A stretch of DNA of 15,920 bases from Syntrophales bacterium (lineage in GTDB: Bacteria; Desulfobacterota; Syntrophia; Syntrophales; UBA5619), in assembly GCA_028712015.1 (NCBI GenBank), contig JAQTRB010000015.1, positions 1-15,920 of the forward strand, written 5' to 3'. A program made the position numbers and the translations under genes. Below, one piece after another: positions 1-6,981 of this stretch (the first letter of the stretch is position 1; every line of letters starts with the position of its first letter). The notes below the pieces were generated by a model. The model ran no database searches, was not told the origin of the DNA, and saw only the letters and a list, made by a program, of their open reading frames with translations.

Positions 1-1014
1 GCGATCTGCGTCCACGGCGCGATGGGCTCAGGTTTCCTGAAAAGCATCTATCCTCACGTCCGCGAGCTGGCGGGAAACCTGCCGGAAGAGACTTTCTACG
101 AACAGATGGCGCTGGACATGACCGCCGCCGCCGGAATCCCCGCCAAATACCGCCTGCCGCTGGTCGTCTCCTCCTTTTTCGGCCGCGAGGACAACAACAC
201 GGCCGGTTATATGGACCGGGACGTCCCCGTCTTCAACTCGCCCGAGAAAGCGGCCTGGGGAATGGCCTCGCTGCTCCGCCATCTGGAGATCCGCGATCGC
301 AAGCCGGTCGAAAGGGCGCCGCTGCCCCCGGAACGGCCGGAGGCCGGGGGACTCATCCGCGCGGCCCTGGCCGCCGGACAGACGGCTCTCGACGAGTTCC
401 AGGCCAAGAGGCTCCTGTCCCTCTACGGCGTTCCGGTCACCCGGGAAGGAATCGCCGAAAACGAAGCCGACGCCGTGAAGATCGCCGACAGGGTGGGACT
501 GCCCGTCGCCGCCAAGGCCTGCGCATGGGAGATCATGCACAAGACCGGGAAGGGGCTGATTTCCCTCAATATTCGCACGGAACAGGCCGTGCGCGACGCC
601 TTTCGCGCGATCCGCGCCGCCGCGGGCCGTGAAGTCCCCATCCTGATTCAGGAGATGGTCGCGGGCGAGCGCGAATTCGTCGCGGGAATGGCTCGCTTCC
701 CCGGTTTCGGTCCCTGCGTGCTGTTCGGTCTGGGCGGCGTCTTCACGGAGGCGCTGAACGACACCTCCTTCCGCGCGGCTCCTCTGGGACCCACGGAAGC
801 GGAGGAGATGCTCGTCGACATCCGGGCAAAGGCGCTGCTGGGCGAATTCCGCGGCCTTCCCGCCGTGAATGCGCCCGCCCTCGCCGGAATCCTGCAAGCG
901 GTGGGGAGGATCGCGCTGCTCCACCCGCAGATCGCCGAGATCGATCTGAACCCGATCATCATCGCGGAAAACAGACCCGTCGTCGCCGACGCCCTTTTCA
1001 TCCTGAAGGCATGA
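1..1014 (+). CDS. NDP-forming acyl-CoA synthetase, C-terminal part (5' truncated by window edge)
   Basis: This is the last 337 codons of a reading frame already open at base 1, so the N-terminal CoA-binding domain lies outside the window. The first ~105 residues look like the end of the succinyl-CoA-ligase-like domain, with the PVF...SPEKAAW stretch typical of this family. Residues ~120-337 form an ATP-grasp_5 domain: DEFQAKRLLSLYGVPV at its start, AAKACAWEIMHKTGKG, IQEMVAGEREFVAGM, FGPCVLFGLGGVFTEAL and the metal-site-like EIDLNPI near the end. Family members interconvert acyl-CoA + ADP + Pi with acid + ATP + CoA, in the cytoplasm, often conserving energy in anaerobes; some relatives are protein acetyltransferases. 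The usual HKTDVGG motif reads HKTGKGL here, so substrate and direction are open. The stop lies 3 nt before the glycosyltransferase start, which suggests co-transcription. Confidence 0.88.
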   Translation, partial: AICVHGAMGSGFLKSIYPHVRELAGNLPEETFYEQMALDMTAAAGIPAKYRLPLVVSSFFGREDNNTAGYMDRDVPVFNSPEKAAWGMASLLRHLEIRDRKPVERAPLPPERPEAGGLIRAALAAGQTALDEFQAKRLLSLYGVPVTREGIAENEADAVKIADRVGLPVAAKACAWEIMHKTGKGLISLNIRTEQAVRDAFRAIRAAAGREVPILIQEMVAGEREFVAGMARFPGFGPCVLFGLGGVFTEALNDTSFRAAPLGPTEAEEMLVDIRAKALLGEFRGLPAVNAPALAGILQAVGRIALLHPQIAEIDLNPIIIAENRPVVADALFILKA

Positions 1015-1017
1015 CAG

Positions 1018-2508
1018 ATGATCACCGTTGTCCTTCCCCGCCACGCGGGTCCCGGGAACGAGGGGCTTTTGAAAAAATTCCTGGAAAACCCGTTGGTCGG
1101 CAAAGTCGTCGTTCTCGAAACCGGCAGTGTATCGCCGTTGCCGCCGCGCTGCGAGGCGCTCGGCTGCGATGAGCCCGGCTCCGGTCGGACGTGGAACGCC
1201 CTGTTCTCCAGGATTTCAACCCGCTACATCCTTTATCTCTTCCGCGCGGACGTCCGGATCGGTCCTCGCGCCCCGGATCGTCTGGTCGCCGCAGCCGCGG
1301 CGACCAGGGCGGGGATGGTCTACGCGGATTACGCAGAGTATCGCGGCAATTTCCTCCGGGAACATCCGCTGAACGATTATCAGACGGGAAGCATCCGCGA
1401 TACCTTCGATTTCGGGCCGCTGATCCTGATTTCGACCGCCGCCGCCCGCCGGGCGCTCCGGAAATACGGGGAAATTGCGCCGTTCCGTTGGGCGGGCTGG
1501 TACGACCTTCGGCTGAAACTCTCGACCGACCGCAGGATTTTCCATCTCCCGCAACGACTTTCCGTCGTCGGGGAATCCGGGCCGACAGCCACGCCCCCAT
1601 CCGAAAAGGCCGGCGGGGGAGACTTCGGCTACGTCGATCCCCGGAACCGGTTGTTCCAACGGGAGATGGAGGAGGCGGCGACGCTTCATCTCAAGAGAAT
1701 CGGGGCCTGGCTGCCCCCATCGTTCCGAGACGTTCCGATTCCAAATCACTCCTTTCCCGTCGAGGCAAGCGTCGTCATTCCCGTCCGGAACCGCGCCCGA
1801 ACCGTGGCCGACGCGGTGAGCAGCGCGCTTGCGCAACGGACCGATTTCCCCTTCAATGTCATCGTCGTCGACAACCATTCCACCGACCGGACGACCGCCA
1901 TTCTCGCGGATCTTACCGACCGCCATCCCTCCCTGATACACATCGTTCCAAAACGGCGCGACCTCTCCATCGGCGGCTGCTGGAACGAGGCTATTTTTTC
2001 CAACGTCTGCGGCCGATACGCGGTACAGCTCGATTCGGACGACCTCTACCGGGGGAACACCGTTCTACAGCGCCTCGTCCGCAAACTGCGTCGGGGAAAC
2101 TGCGCGCTGGTTGTCGGCTCCTACACCATCGTCGATGAAAAACTGCGAGAGATTCCCCCGGGTCTGATCGACCACCGGGAGTGGACCGATGAAAACGGGC
2201 GGAACAATGCCCTGCGTATCAACGGCCTGGGGGCGCCGCGCGCTTTCGACACGGCGATCCTGCGCGGGATCCGGTTTCCCGACGTCGGCTACGGCGAGGA
2301 TTATGCGGTTGCCCTCCGCATCTCCCGGGAATACCGGATCGGCCGAATCTACGAGAGCCTTTACCTCTGCCGACGCTGGAAGGGCAATACGGATGCGAAC
2401 CTTTCCATCGAGCAGGCGAACCGCAACGATGCCTACAAGGACCGGCTTCGGACGATCGAGATCCGGGCGCGCCGGAGAATGAACGGGGCAACGAAATGGA
2501 AATCCTGA
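1018..2508 (+). CDS. Two-domain family 2 glycosyltransferase
   Basis: A 496-residue cytoplasmic protein without transmembrane segments. Residues ~248-480 form a GT-A fold, GT2 family domain: ASVVIPVRNRARTV at the nucleotide-binding strand, VIVVDNHSTDRT, GGCWNEA, the metal-binding DSD at residues 339-341 and an acidic GYGEDY (E427-D428) that resembles the catalytic ED motif. Residues 1-235 look like a second, degenerate GT-A domain (ITVVLP at the first strand, YILYLFRAD near residue 80 where DxD would be, then VYADYAEYRG). The protein probably transfers a sugar from a nucleotide donor; acceptor and donor are unknown. The start is ATG, 3 nt after the synthetase stop. The 3' end overlaps the GNAT gene by 13 bp, consistent with translational coupling. 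Confidence 0.87.
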   Translation: MITVVLPRHAGPGNEGLLKKFLENPLVGKVVVLETGSVSPLPPRCEALGCDEPGSGRTWNALFSRISTRYILYLFRADVRIGPRAPDRLVAAAAATRAGMVYADYAEYRGNFLREHPLNDYQTGSIRDTFDFGPLILISTAAARRALRKYGEIAPFRWAGWYDLRLKLSTDRRIFHLPQRLSVVGESGPTATPPSEKAGGGDFGYVDPRNRLFQREMEEAATLHLKRIGAWLPPSFRDVPIPNHSFPVEASVVIPVRNRARTVADAVSSALAQRTDFPFNVIVVDNHSTDRTTAILADLTDRHPSLIHIVPKRRDLSIGGCWNEAIFSNVCGRYAVQLDSDDLYRGNTVLQRLVRKLRRGNCALVVGSYTIVDEKLREIPPGLIDHREWTDENGRNNALRINGLGAPRAFDTAILRGIRFPDVGYGEDYAVALRISREYRIGRIYESLYLCRRWKGNTDANLSIEQANRNDAYKDRLRTIEIRARRRMNGATKWKS

Positions 2509-2999
2509 TCCGGCCATGGCGAATAGACGACCTGTCGGCGGTGCGACGGATCCTCTGGGAGTCATGGATGGATGCCTATCGCGCCTTCATCCCCGAAGAG
2601 GACCTGCGGAGTTATCATGCGGCGACATACCGGATCGAATCTCTGACCCATTTGTACGAAAGCCGCCACGTTCACGGTTTCATCGGCGAGGCGGACGGAT
2701 CAGCGGTGGGTTTTGCCCGAACGCAGTTTCATAAAAACGAAAACCGCATCTACCTCGCCTCGCTCTACATCCTGCCGGGCTTTCAGAGGCGAGGAATCGG
2801 CGGAAGGCTGCTCACGGCCGCGGAAGAAAAGGCCCGCAACGAAGGCCTCGACGAACTCTGGGTCGGCGTGATGGTTCCCAACGAAATGGCGCGCCGCTGG
2901 TACGAAAAACGGGGCTTCCGGTTCGTCCGAGAGGAACCGTTCCGGATGGGGGGCACCACCGTACGCCACGGGATCGGCTGCAAGGTGATCGGGAAATGA
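2496..2999 (+). CDS. GNAT-family N-acetyltransferase
   Basis: A 167-residue protein that spans the whole GNAT fold. The N-terminal strand ILIRPWRIDDLSAVRRI is typical. The acetyl-CoA pyrophosphate-binding motif A is LYILPGFQRRGIGGRLL (Q97-R98-R99-G100-I101-G102). The C-terminal motif B region has N-E-M-A-R-R-W-Y-E-K-R-G-F. It should transfer an acyl group, usually acetyl, from acetyl-CoA to an amine on a small molecule, sugar, peptide or protein. The start ATG lies inside the 3' end of the glycosyltransferase gene, and its stop codon overlaps the next start (ATGA at 2996-2999). It therefore sits in the middle of a translationally coupled trio. Acetylation of an amino sugar or of one of the partner proteins is possible, but the sequence does not decide it. 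Confidence 0.88.
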   Translation: MEILIRPWRIDDLSAVRRILWESWMDAYRAFIPEEDLRSYHAATYRIESLTHLYESRHVHGFIGEADGSAVGFARTQFHKNENRIYLASLYILPGFQRRGIGGRLLTAAEEKARNEGLDELWVGVMVPNEMARRWYEKRGFRFVREEPFRMGGTTVRHGIGCKVIGK

Positions 3000-4036
3000 C
3001 ACAGAACCATGGGACGGACGACAACGGGCCTCGTCGATGTTTTGCCTCGTTTGACGGAACGGGAGGAGCGACATCGCTCAGGGAGCTGGCGGACGCTCTT
3101 CTCACGCGGCAGAAAAAAAACTGGCCCGGACTGATTGAAGGATACGCAGCCCTTTCGGCGGCCCGCACCCGCCGAATTCGCGGAGAGGGCTGGAGCGTCC
3201 TGGTGCAGTTCAATCCCCGGCGAATCGTCAGCAGCGGGGCGAAACTCGATCCCGAGTCGATCCGCCGCCGTCCCTGCTTTCTCTGCCCCGGGAACCTCCC
3301 TCCGGAGCAGGAGGCCATTTTTTATCGCGACGACTACCTCGTCCTCTGCAATCCGGCACCGATTTTTCCGGGACATTGGACAATCACGCACATCCGTCAT
3401 CTTCCACAGTCCCTTTCGGATCGTCTCGGAATCTTTCTGCGACTCGCGGCGGACTTCGGCCCCGGGATGACCGTCTTTTACAACGGACCCGGCGCCGGCG
3501 CTTCGGCGCCGGATCACCTCCATTTTCAGGCGGCCCCCGCCGGACTGATGCCGGTGGAAGAGGAGATTCGGCAGACGCGAAAAGGGATCGGCTTCAAACG
3601 ATCGGACGGCGTAAAGATCTTTCGAACGGCAGGGCTCGGTCGGGGAATCCTGTTGATTCAAGGAGGAGAGGAGGAATGCGTCACGGCCGCTGCCGAAAAC
3701 GCGATCCGCGCGATCGGCCGTTTGACGTCGGCCGCTCAGGAACCGATGCTGAATATGATTTGCACACACACCGAGGAGGGTTGGCGTCTGATCCTTTTTC
3801 CTCGGCTGAAACACCGGCCGGACGCCTATTTCCGGCAAGGACCGGAGAGGCTCCTCATCAGCCCCGGTGCGGCCGACATGGGCGGGATGATCATCACCCC
3901 GCGGGAGCAGGATTTCCTGGCGCTGACGCCGGGACTCGTTTCGGCGATCTATCGGGAAGTGGCCTTTGATGATGCGATGACGGACGCCCTGCTGGAGTTG
4001 CTGGGCGAAACGGCTCAGGGCCAGTTCTTCACATAA
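2996..4036 (+). CDS. DUF4922 / HIT-GalT-like nucleotidyltransferase or phosphorylase
   Basis: A 346-residue protein of the HIT/GalT superfamily that resembles DUF4922 proteins. It has a CxxC pair, C94-F-L-C97, followed by PGN, as in zinc-binding uridylyltransferases. The HIT-type active-site motif is H174-L-H176-F-Q178, the form seen in GDP-hexose phosphorylases, whereas GalT has HPHGQ. Between them lies a substrate-pocket-like stretch (LVLCNPAPIFPGHWTITH). Relatives transfer a nucleotidyl group through a covalent nucleotidyl-histidine or phosphorolyse a nucleoside-diphosphate sugar. The likely nucleophile is H176, by analogy. The start ATG overlaps the GNAT stop. The last 22 bp overlap, tail-to-tail, a small membrane-protein gene on the other strand. 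With the upstream glycosyltransferase this suggests supply or recycling of a sugar nucleotide; that link is inference. Confidence 0.8.
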   Translation: MTQNHGTDDNGPRRCFASFDGTGGATSLRELADALLTRQKKNWPGLIEGYAALSAARTRRIRGEGWSVLVQFNPRRIVSSGAKLDPESIRRRPCFLCPGNLPPEQEAIFYRDDYLVLCNPAPIFPGHWTITHIRHLPQSLSDRLGIFLRLAADFGPGMTVFYNGPGAGASAPDHLHFQAAPAGLMPVEEEIRQTRKGIGFKRSDGVKIFRTAGLGRGILLIQGGEEECVTAAAENAIRAIGRLTSAAQEPMLNMICTHTEEGWRLILFPRLKHRPDAYFRQGPERLLISPGAADMGGMIITPREQDFLALTPGLVSAIYREVAFDDAMTDALLELLGETAQGQFFT

Positions 4037-4167
4037 TCGATGATGCCGAAATACTCGAGAAGCACCGGGCCCAGCGTGCCGATGATGATGCCGATGGCCA
4101 CGGCCATGACAAAATAATGATAGTTCTTCGGGATGGGGGAACGGTCCTGCGGTGTCTTGTCGTTCAT
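4015..4167 (-). CDS. Small single-span membrane protein (50 aa), coupled to the amidase gene
   Basis: A 50-residue reading frame. The N-terminus is polar (MNDKTPQDRSPIPKNYHY). One strongly hydrophobic segment follows at about residues 19-43, with AVAIGIIIGTLGPVLL at its core, and a short tail ends in VKNWP. The start codon overlaps the stop of the DUF1460 amidase (ATGA, 4164-4167). A good Shine-Dalgarno AAAGGA sits 6 nt upstream, at 4174-4179 on the minus strand, inside the amidase's last codons. The 3' end overlaps the convergent DUF4922 gene by 22 bp. I do not recognise the family. A role as membrane tether or partner of the amidase is suggested only by the coupling. The ribosome binding site, the ATGA overlap and the clean hydrophobic span make a chance frame unlikely. 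Confidence 0.72.
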   Translation of the reverse strand: MNDKTPQDRSPIPKNYHYFVMAVAIGIIIGTLGPVLLEYFGIIDYVKNWP

Positions 4168-4985
4168 TGGTTTTCCTTTGAAAGTTTTTGTCCGGCGGCC
4201 TTCGGAACCACCCGTCCGACGATGATCCCCATGCGGTCCGGATGCGAAAATAGATAGCGGCGCAGTGTGGCGTCGGAGAGGATGACCTTTCCGGCCCGGC
4301 TTGAGGCATGGAGGAGACGGAGCCCCCGGCGAACGCGGACGGCGATTCCCACGTGACGGACATCGATTCCCGCCGCGTCCGTCGTGATCGCGATGATGTC
4401 GCCGCTCTCGATCCGATTTTCCATCTCCCTCACACGCGCTTTGGGGATATGATGAAGCGTCCGGCGGGAACAGGCGGCCTCCACGATCCTCATTCGGCGG
4501 AACGCGGACGCGTCTTGGAGAGACGGGATCTCCCCCCGGCGGTCGGTCAGCGCGTGAAAATCCTTCCGGAAAGGCGTTCCGCCCAGTTCCCGCGTGATCT
4601 CCCGGAGGATGCCCCGGCGGCCGTTATCCAATAGCCAGTCGGTGAAGTAGTGGAGGCGAGACGGGTAGCCGTTTGGGCATCCGCCCCGGTAGCGGATCCG
4701 TTCCAGCGCCGCGGCGAAGTCCTGAAACGAGGTCTTCCCCGAACGGGCCAGGTTCGCCAGAACGATTGCGCTCTCGACCAATGTCACGCAGTCGAAGGCG
4801 CGCAGGTTGACGACGAGCTCCTCGGTTCCATCCCGTTCCAGCGTATCCTCCTGATAGGGAGCGCCGAGAAAACGATATCCGGCCTTCACGATCATTTCGG
4901 GGATGGAGCATGCTTGCTTGCCGCTCGGATACATCGATCGCAGAAACGCCTCGCAGATCTCCCGGTCTTCCGGCAGAAAAATCAA
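4164..4985 (-). CDS. DUF1460 family N-acetylmuramoyl-L-alanine amidase-like cysteine hydrolase
   Basis: A 273-residue protein of the NlpC/P60-related DUF1460 family. The catalytic cysteine is C66 in AFDCVTLVESAIVLA. A candidate catalytic histidine is H211 in DVRHVGIAVR, and a conserved-looking LLHASS (H226) follows. The SGDIIAI strand before the histidine is typical of the fold. Known members cleave peptidoglycan fragments at an amide bond. I see no signal peptide, so it may act in the cytoplasm (recycling) or be exported otherwise. The start is chosen as TTG at 4985 because a GGAGGAG ribosome binding site lies 4 nt upstream; the frame is closed by a TAG about 40 nt further up, with no in-frame ATG between. 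The gene is divergent from the FMN reductase and overlaps the 50-residue membrane protein. Confidence 0.82.
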   Translation of the reverse strand: MIFLPEDREICEAFLRSMYPSGKQACSIPEMIVKAGYRFLGAPYQEDTLERDGTEELVVNLRAFDCVTLVESAIVLANLARSGKTSFQDFAAALERIRYRGGCPNGYPSRLHYFTDWLLDNGRRGILREITRELGGTPFRKDFHALTDRRGEIPSLQDASAFRRMRIVEAACSRRTLHHIPKARVREMENRIESGDIIAITTDAAGIDVRHVGIAVRVRRGLRLLHASSRAGKVILSDATLRRYLFSHPDRMGIIVGRVVPKAAGQKLSKENQ

Positions 4986-5105
4986 ATGTCTCCTCCCATG
5001 ATTCTTCCTTTTACAGCTCTTCTATCACAATTTCACCAGCGGGACATCCGAAAAACCACAGGGAACGGATTGAATTGAAACATGAACATGGGATGCCGAC
5101 ATCGC

Positions 5106-5146
5106 AATGCCGGAAATGACTTTTCCCGTGGTTTCCTTCCGGCATT
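5106..5146. repeat. Perfect 10-bp inverted repeat between divergent genes
   Basis: AATGCCGGAA at 5106-5115 pairs perfectly with TTCCGGCATT at 5137-5146, leaving a 21-nt loop. Neither flank shows a T-run, so it does not look like an intrinsic terminator. It lies between the divergent DUF1460 amidase and FMN reductase genes, just upstream of the putative promoter of the latter. It may be an operator or a dispersed palindromic repeat unit. Confidence 0.55.
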
Positions 5147-5152
5147 CCATAA

Positions 5153-5181
5153 TTGACTGATTTCGAGAACCATGCGAGAAT
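5153..5181 (+). promoter_or_regulatory. Putative sigma70-type promoter for the FMN reductase
   Basis: TTGACT (5 of 6 to consensus) at 5153-5158 and GAGAAT (4 of 6) at 5176-5181 are separated by 17 nt, about 64 nt upstream of the FMN reductase start. The surrounding DNA is more A/T-rich than the coding regions. This is a pattern match only. Confidence 0.35.
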
Positions 5182-5244
5182 GTAGGAAAGCTATGGTTAA
5201 AATGTTGAGAATTTGATTTTTGATGGAAAACTTTGGGGGTTGCC

Positions 5245-5796
5245 ATGAACAAATACAAAATCGCCGTCATCGTCGGAAGCCTTCGGAAAGATTCATTCAA
5301 CCGCAAACTGGCCAACGCCATCATAAAGCTGGCTCCTTCGGAATTCATGTTCCGGCAGGTGCGGATCGACGACTTGCCGCTTTACAATCAGGACGACGAC
5401 ATGAATCAGGCGGAATCCGTCAAACGGTTGAAGAACGAGATCAAGGGTGTTCAAGGTCTTCTGTTTGTAACGCCGGAATACAACCGTTCGATTCCCGGAG
5501 TGCTCAAGAACGCAATTGACCACGCCTCTCGTCCTTACGGCCAAAACGTTTGGGCAGGAAAACCGGCCGGTGTTTTAGGCGCTTCGATCGGCGTCATCGG
5601 CACGTCAATGGCACAGCAGCATTTGCGAAACGTTCTGGCTTTTCTGGATGTACCGACGCTTGCCCAACCCGAAGCATTCATTCATGCCAAGGACGGTTTA
5701 TTTGACGAATCCGGCAACATCGGCGTGGACAGCAAACAATTCCTGCAAACCTGGATGGACCGGTACGTTGCCTGGGTGAAAAAGCACACAGTGTGA
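5245..5796 (+). CDS. NADPH-dependent FMN reductase / flavodoxin-like quinone or azo reductase
   Basis: A 183-residue flavodoxin-fold protein of the NADPH_FMN_red family (chromate/azo/quinone reductase group). The FMN phosphate loop is GSLRKDSFNRKLA (residues ~11-23). The family signature TPEYNRSIPGVLKNAIDHASRP around residues 77-98 contacts the flavin ring. A third conserved loop, GASIGVIGTSMAQQHLR, follows. It should pass two electrons from NAD(P)H through FMN to quinones, nitro or azo compounds or metal oxyanions, in the cytoplasm. I chose the ATG at 5245, where the family N-terminus begins (MNKYKIAVI); a GGGGG tract at 5235-5239 could serve as ribosome binding site. A TTG at 5233 is an alternative. 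The gene stands alone, with its own putative promoter and 290 bp to the next gene. Confidence 0.88.
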   Translation: MNKYKIAVIVGSLRKDSFNRKLANAIIKLAPSEFMFRQVRIDDLPLYNQDDDMNQAESVKRLKNEIKGVQGLLFVTPEYNRSIPGVLKNAIDHASRPYGQNVWAGKPAGVLGASIGVIGTSMAQQHLRNVLAFLDVPTLAQPEAFIHAKDGLFDESGNIGVDSKQFLQTWMDRYVAWVKKHTV

Positions 5797-6086
5797 TTTA
5801 AAGGATCTTATTATTCCCGGGAACACAGATTGGAAAGATATCACCCAACTCGTCCTTCCTGAATTCGAGCACACGGCATTTTTGTCGGGGCTGCGTCATT
5901 CCAAATAGCCATGTGGATTGACTCAAGTCCCCAACCGGATCGATGCGACCGGAATCCAATCCCGTCCCGACACAACGGGCTTTGACATAATTTCTTTGAC
6001 AGACGACCGATATTTTTGTAGTTGAAACGTGTTAGGTAATATCCCATCAGAGGCTCGGCGAAATTCAAGGAAGAAGGGGGGCGGAT
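5797..6086. other. Non-coding gap with short palindromes
   Basis: This gap separates the FMN reductase from the six-gene operon. It holds an 11-bp palindrome CACACAGTGTG at the gene end (5785-5795), a perfect 10-bp palindrome TTCCCGGGAA (5814-5823), a short inverted repeat CCCGT/ACGGG (5961-5965 and 5975-5979) and the two TTGACA boxes described separately. I see no convincing gene in it and no strong intrinsic terminator. Confidence 0.5.
5982..6024 (+). promoter_or_regulatory. Putative promoter region of the SDR-OYE-ADC operon
   Basis: Two perfect TTGACA hexamers occur at 5982-5987 and 5996-6001, 14 nt apart. The second has a weak -10 candidate, TAGTTG at 6019-6024, with 17-nt spacing. The region is more A/T-rich than its surroundings and lies about 60-105 nt upstream of the first SDR start. 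The -10 match is poor, so an activator-dependent promoter is possible. Confidence 0.3.
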
Positions 6087-6941
6087 ATGGAAGGCGCGGT
6101 AAAAAGTGATAACGGCTTTTTTAAGGGGAAAACGGCGATCATTACCGGGGCGTCCACCGGCATCGGACTGGGCTTGAGTCGCGGTTTGCTCGCGCGCGGC
6201 GCCGAGGTGTACATGAGCAGTCGGACCCCGGAGAACATTGCCGCCGCGGCGGAATCTCTCCGGCAGTACGGCGAACGCGTCCATGCGCAGGTCCTGGACG
6301 TCCGCGACGAAGATGCGGTCCGGAAGCATATCCGCTATGTGGGAAGCCGGGGTTCGATCGACTACATATTCTGCAATGCGGGCGTGGGTTTCGGCCAGGC
6401 GTTCACCGTAACGAAAAGAGAGGATTGGAATACCGTATTTGACGTGAACCTGTTCGGCGTCGTGAACTGCATCCATGCGGTCGTGCCCATCATGATCAAG
6501 CAGGGATTCGGACACATCGTGAACACCGCTTCCGTGTGCGGGATCGTACCGCTGCCCTATCAGACCGTTTATGCGGCATCGAAGTACGCGGTCGTGGGCT
6601 TCGGCGAGGACCTCCGCTATGAAATGTCGTTCCACAATATCAAGGTTACGACGGTCTGCCCCGGCGCGGTGGATACGATGATCTTCTACCGCTCTCTGGA
6701 CTATACGCTCCACATGGAACTGCCCAAGCCGGCGGAAGCGATCAGCATCGATCAGGCGGCCAAGGAGATTCTCGAAGGCGTGGAGGCGGGACGCAACATT
6801 GTGCCCGTCGAGGACTTCGCACGCAAGATGTCTCGTGCCATCGGAACCAACCCATCTGAAGTGGACGATACGATGTGGCACATGGCCAATCAGAGACATG
6901 CGGACCCGCAATACCGTGCAGGAGAGATGTGCGGGGATTGA
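6087..6941 (+). CDS. Short-chain dehydrogenase/reductase (NADP-type motif)
   Basis: A 284-residue classical SDR. The cofactor loop TGASTGIG is at residues 20-27, a CNAG version of the NNAG motif at ~96-99, and the catalytic tetrad reads N121, S149, Y162 and K166 (YAASK). CPGAVDT follows. The second strand ends in SSR (R46), a pattern common in NADP(H)-preferring SDRs. The reaction is reversible oxidation of an alcohol or reduction of a ketone on an unknown, probably hydrophobic or cyclic, substrate. The first ~11 residues precede the Rossmann fold, and a long C-terminal tail (residues ~240-284) exceeds the usual 250-residue length. The ATG is preceded by a strong AAGGGGGG ribosome binding site ending 5 nt upstream. 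It is the first gene of the six-gene operon; the next start lies 40 nt downstream. Confidence 0.88.
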   Translation: MEGAVKSDNGFFKGKTAIITGASTGIGLGLSRGLLARGAEVYMSSRTPENIAAAAESLRQYGERVHAQVLDVRDEDAVRKHIRYVGSRGSIDYIFCNAGVGFGQAFTVTKREDWNTVFDVNLFGVVNCIHAVVPIMIKQGFGHIVNTASVCGIVPLPYQTVYAASKYAVVGFGEDLRYEMSFHNIKVTTVCPGAVDTMIFYRSLDYTLHMELPKPAEAISIDQAAKEILEGVEAGRNIVPVEDFARKMSRAIGTNPSEVDDTMWHMANQRHADPQYRAGEMCGD

Positions 6942-6981
6942 TCCCGGGTTACGCTGCCTACACTTTATCAAAACGAACGAC

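Noticed and set aside
28..1044. A 338-codon open frame on the minus strand opposite the acyl-CoA synthetase
   Set aside because: Shadow of the ATP-grasp domain gene, without any recognisable domain.
2783..4363. A 526-codon open frame on the minus strand opposite the GNAT and DUF4922 genes
   Set aside because: No recognisable motif, composition typical of a shadow frame, and it crosses the borders of several well-supported genes.
6799..6981. An upstream start for the duplicated membrane protein inside the SDR gene
   Set aside because: The extra residues are an out-of-frame reading of the SDR with many Arg and Cys residues; hydrophobic, repeat-like sequence begins only after the ATG at 6982.
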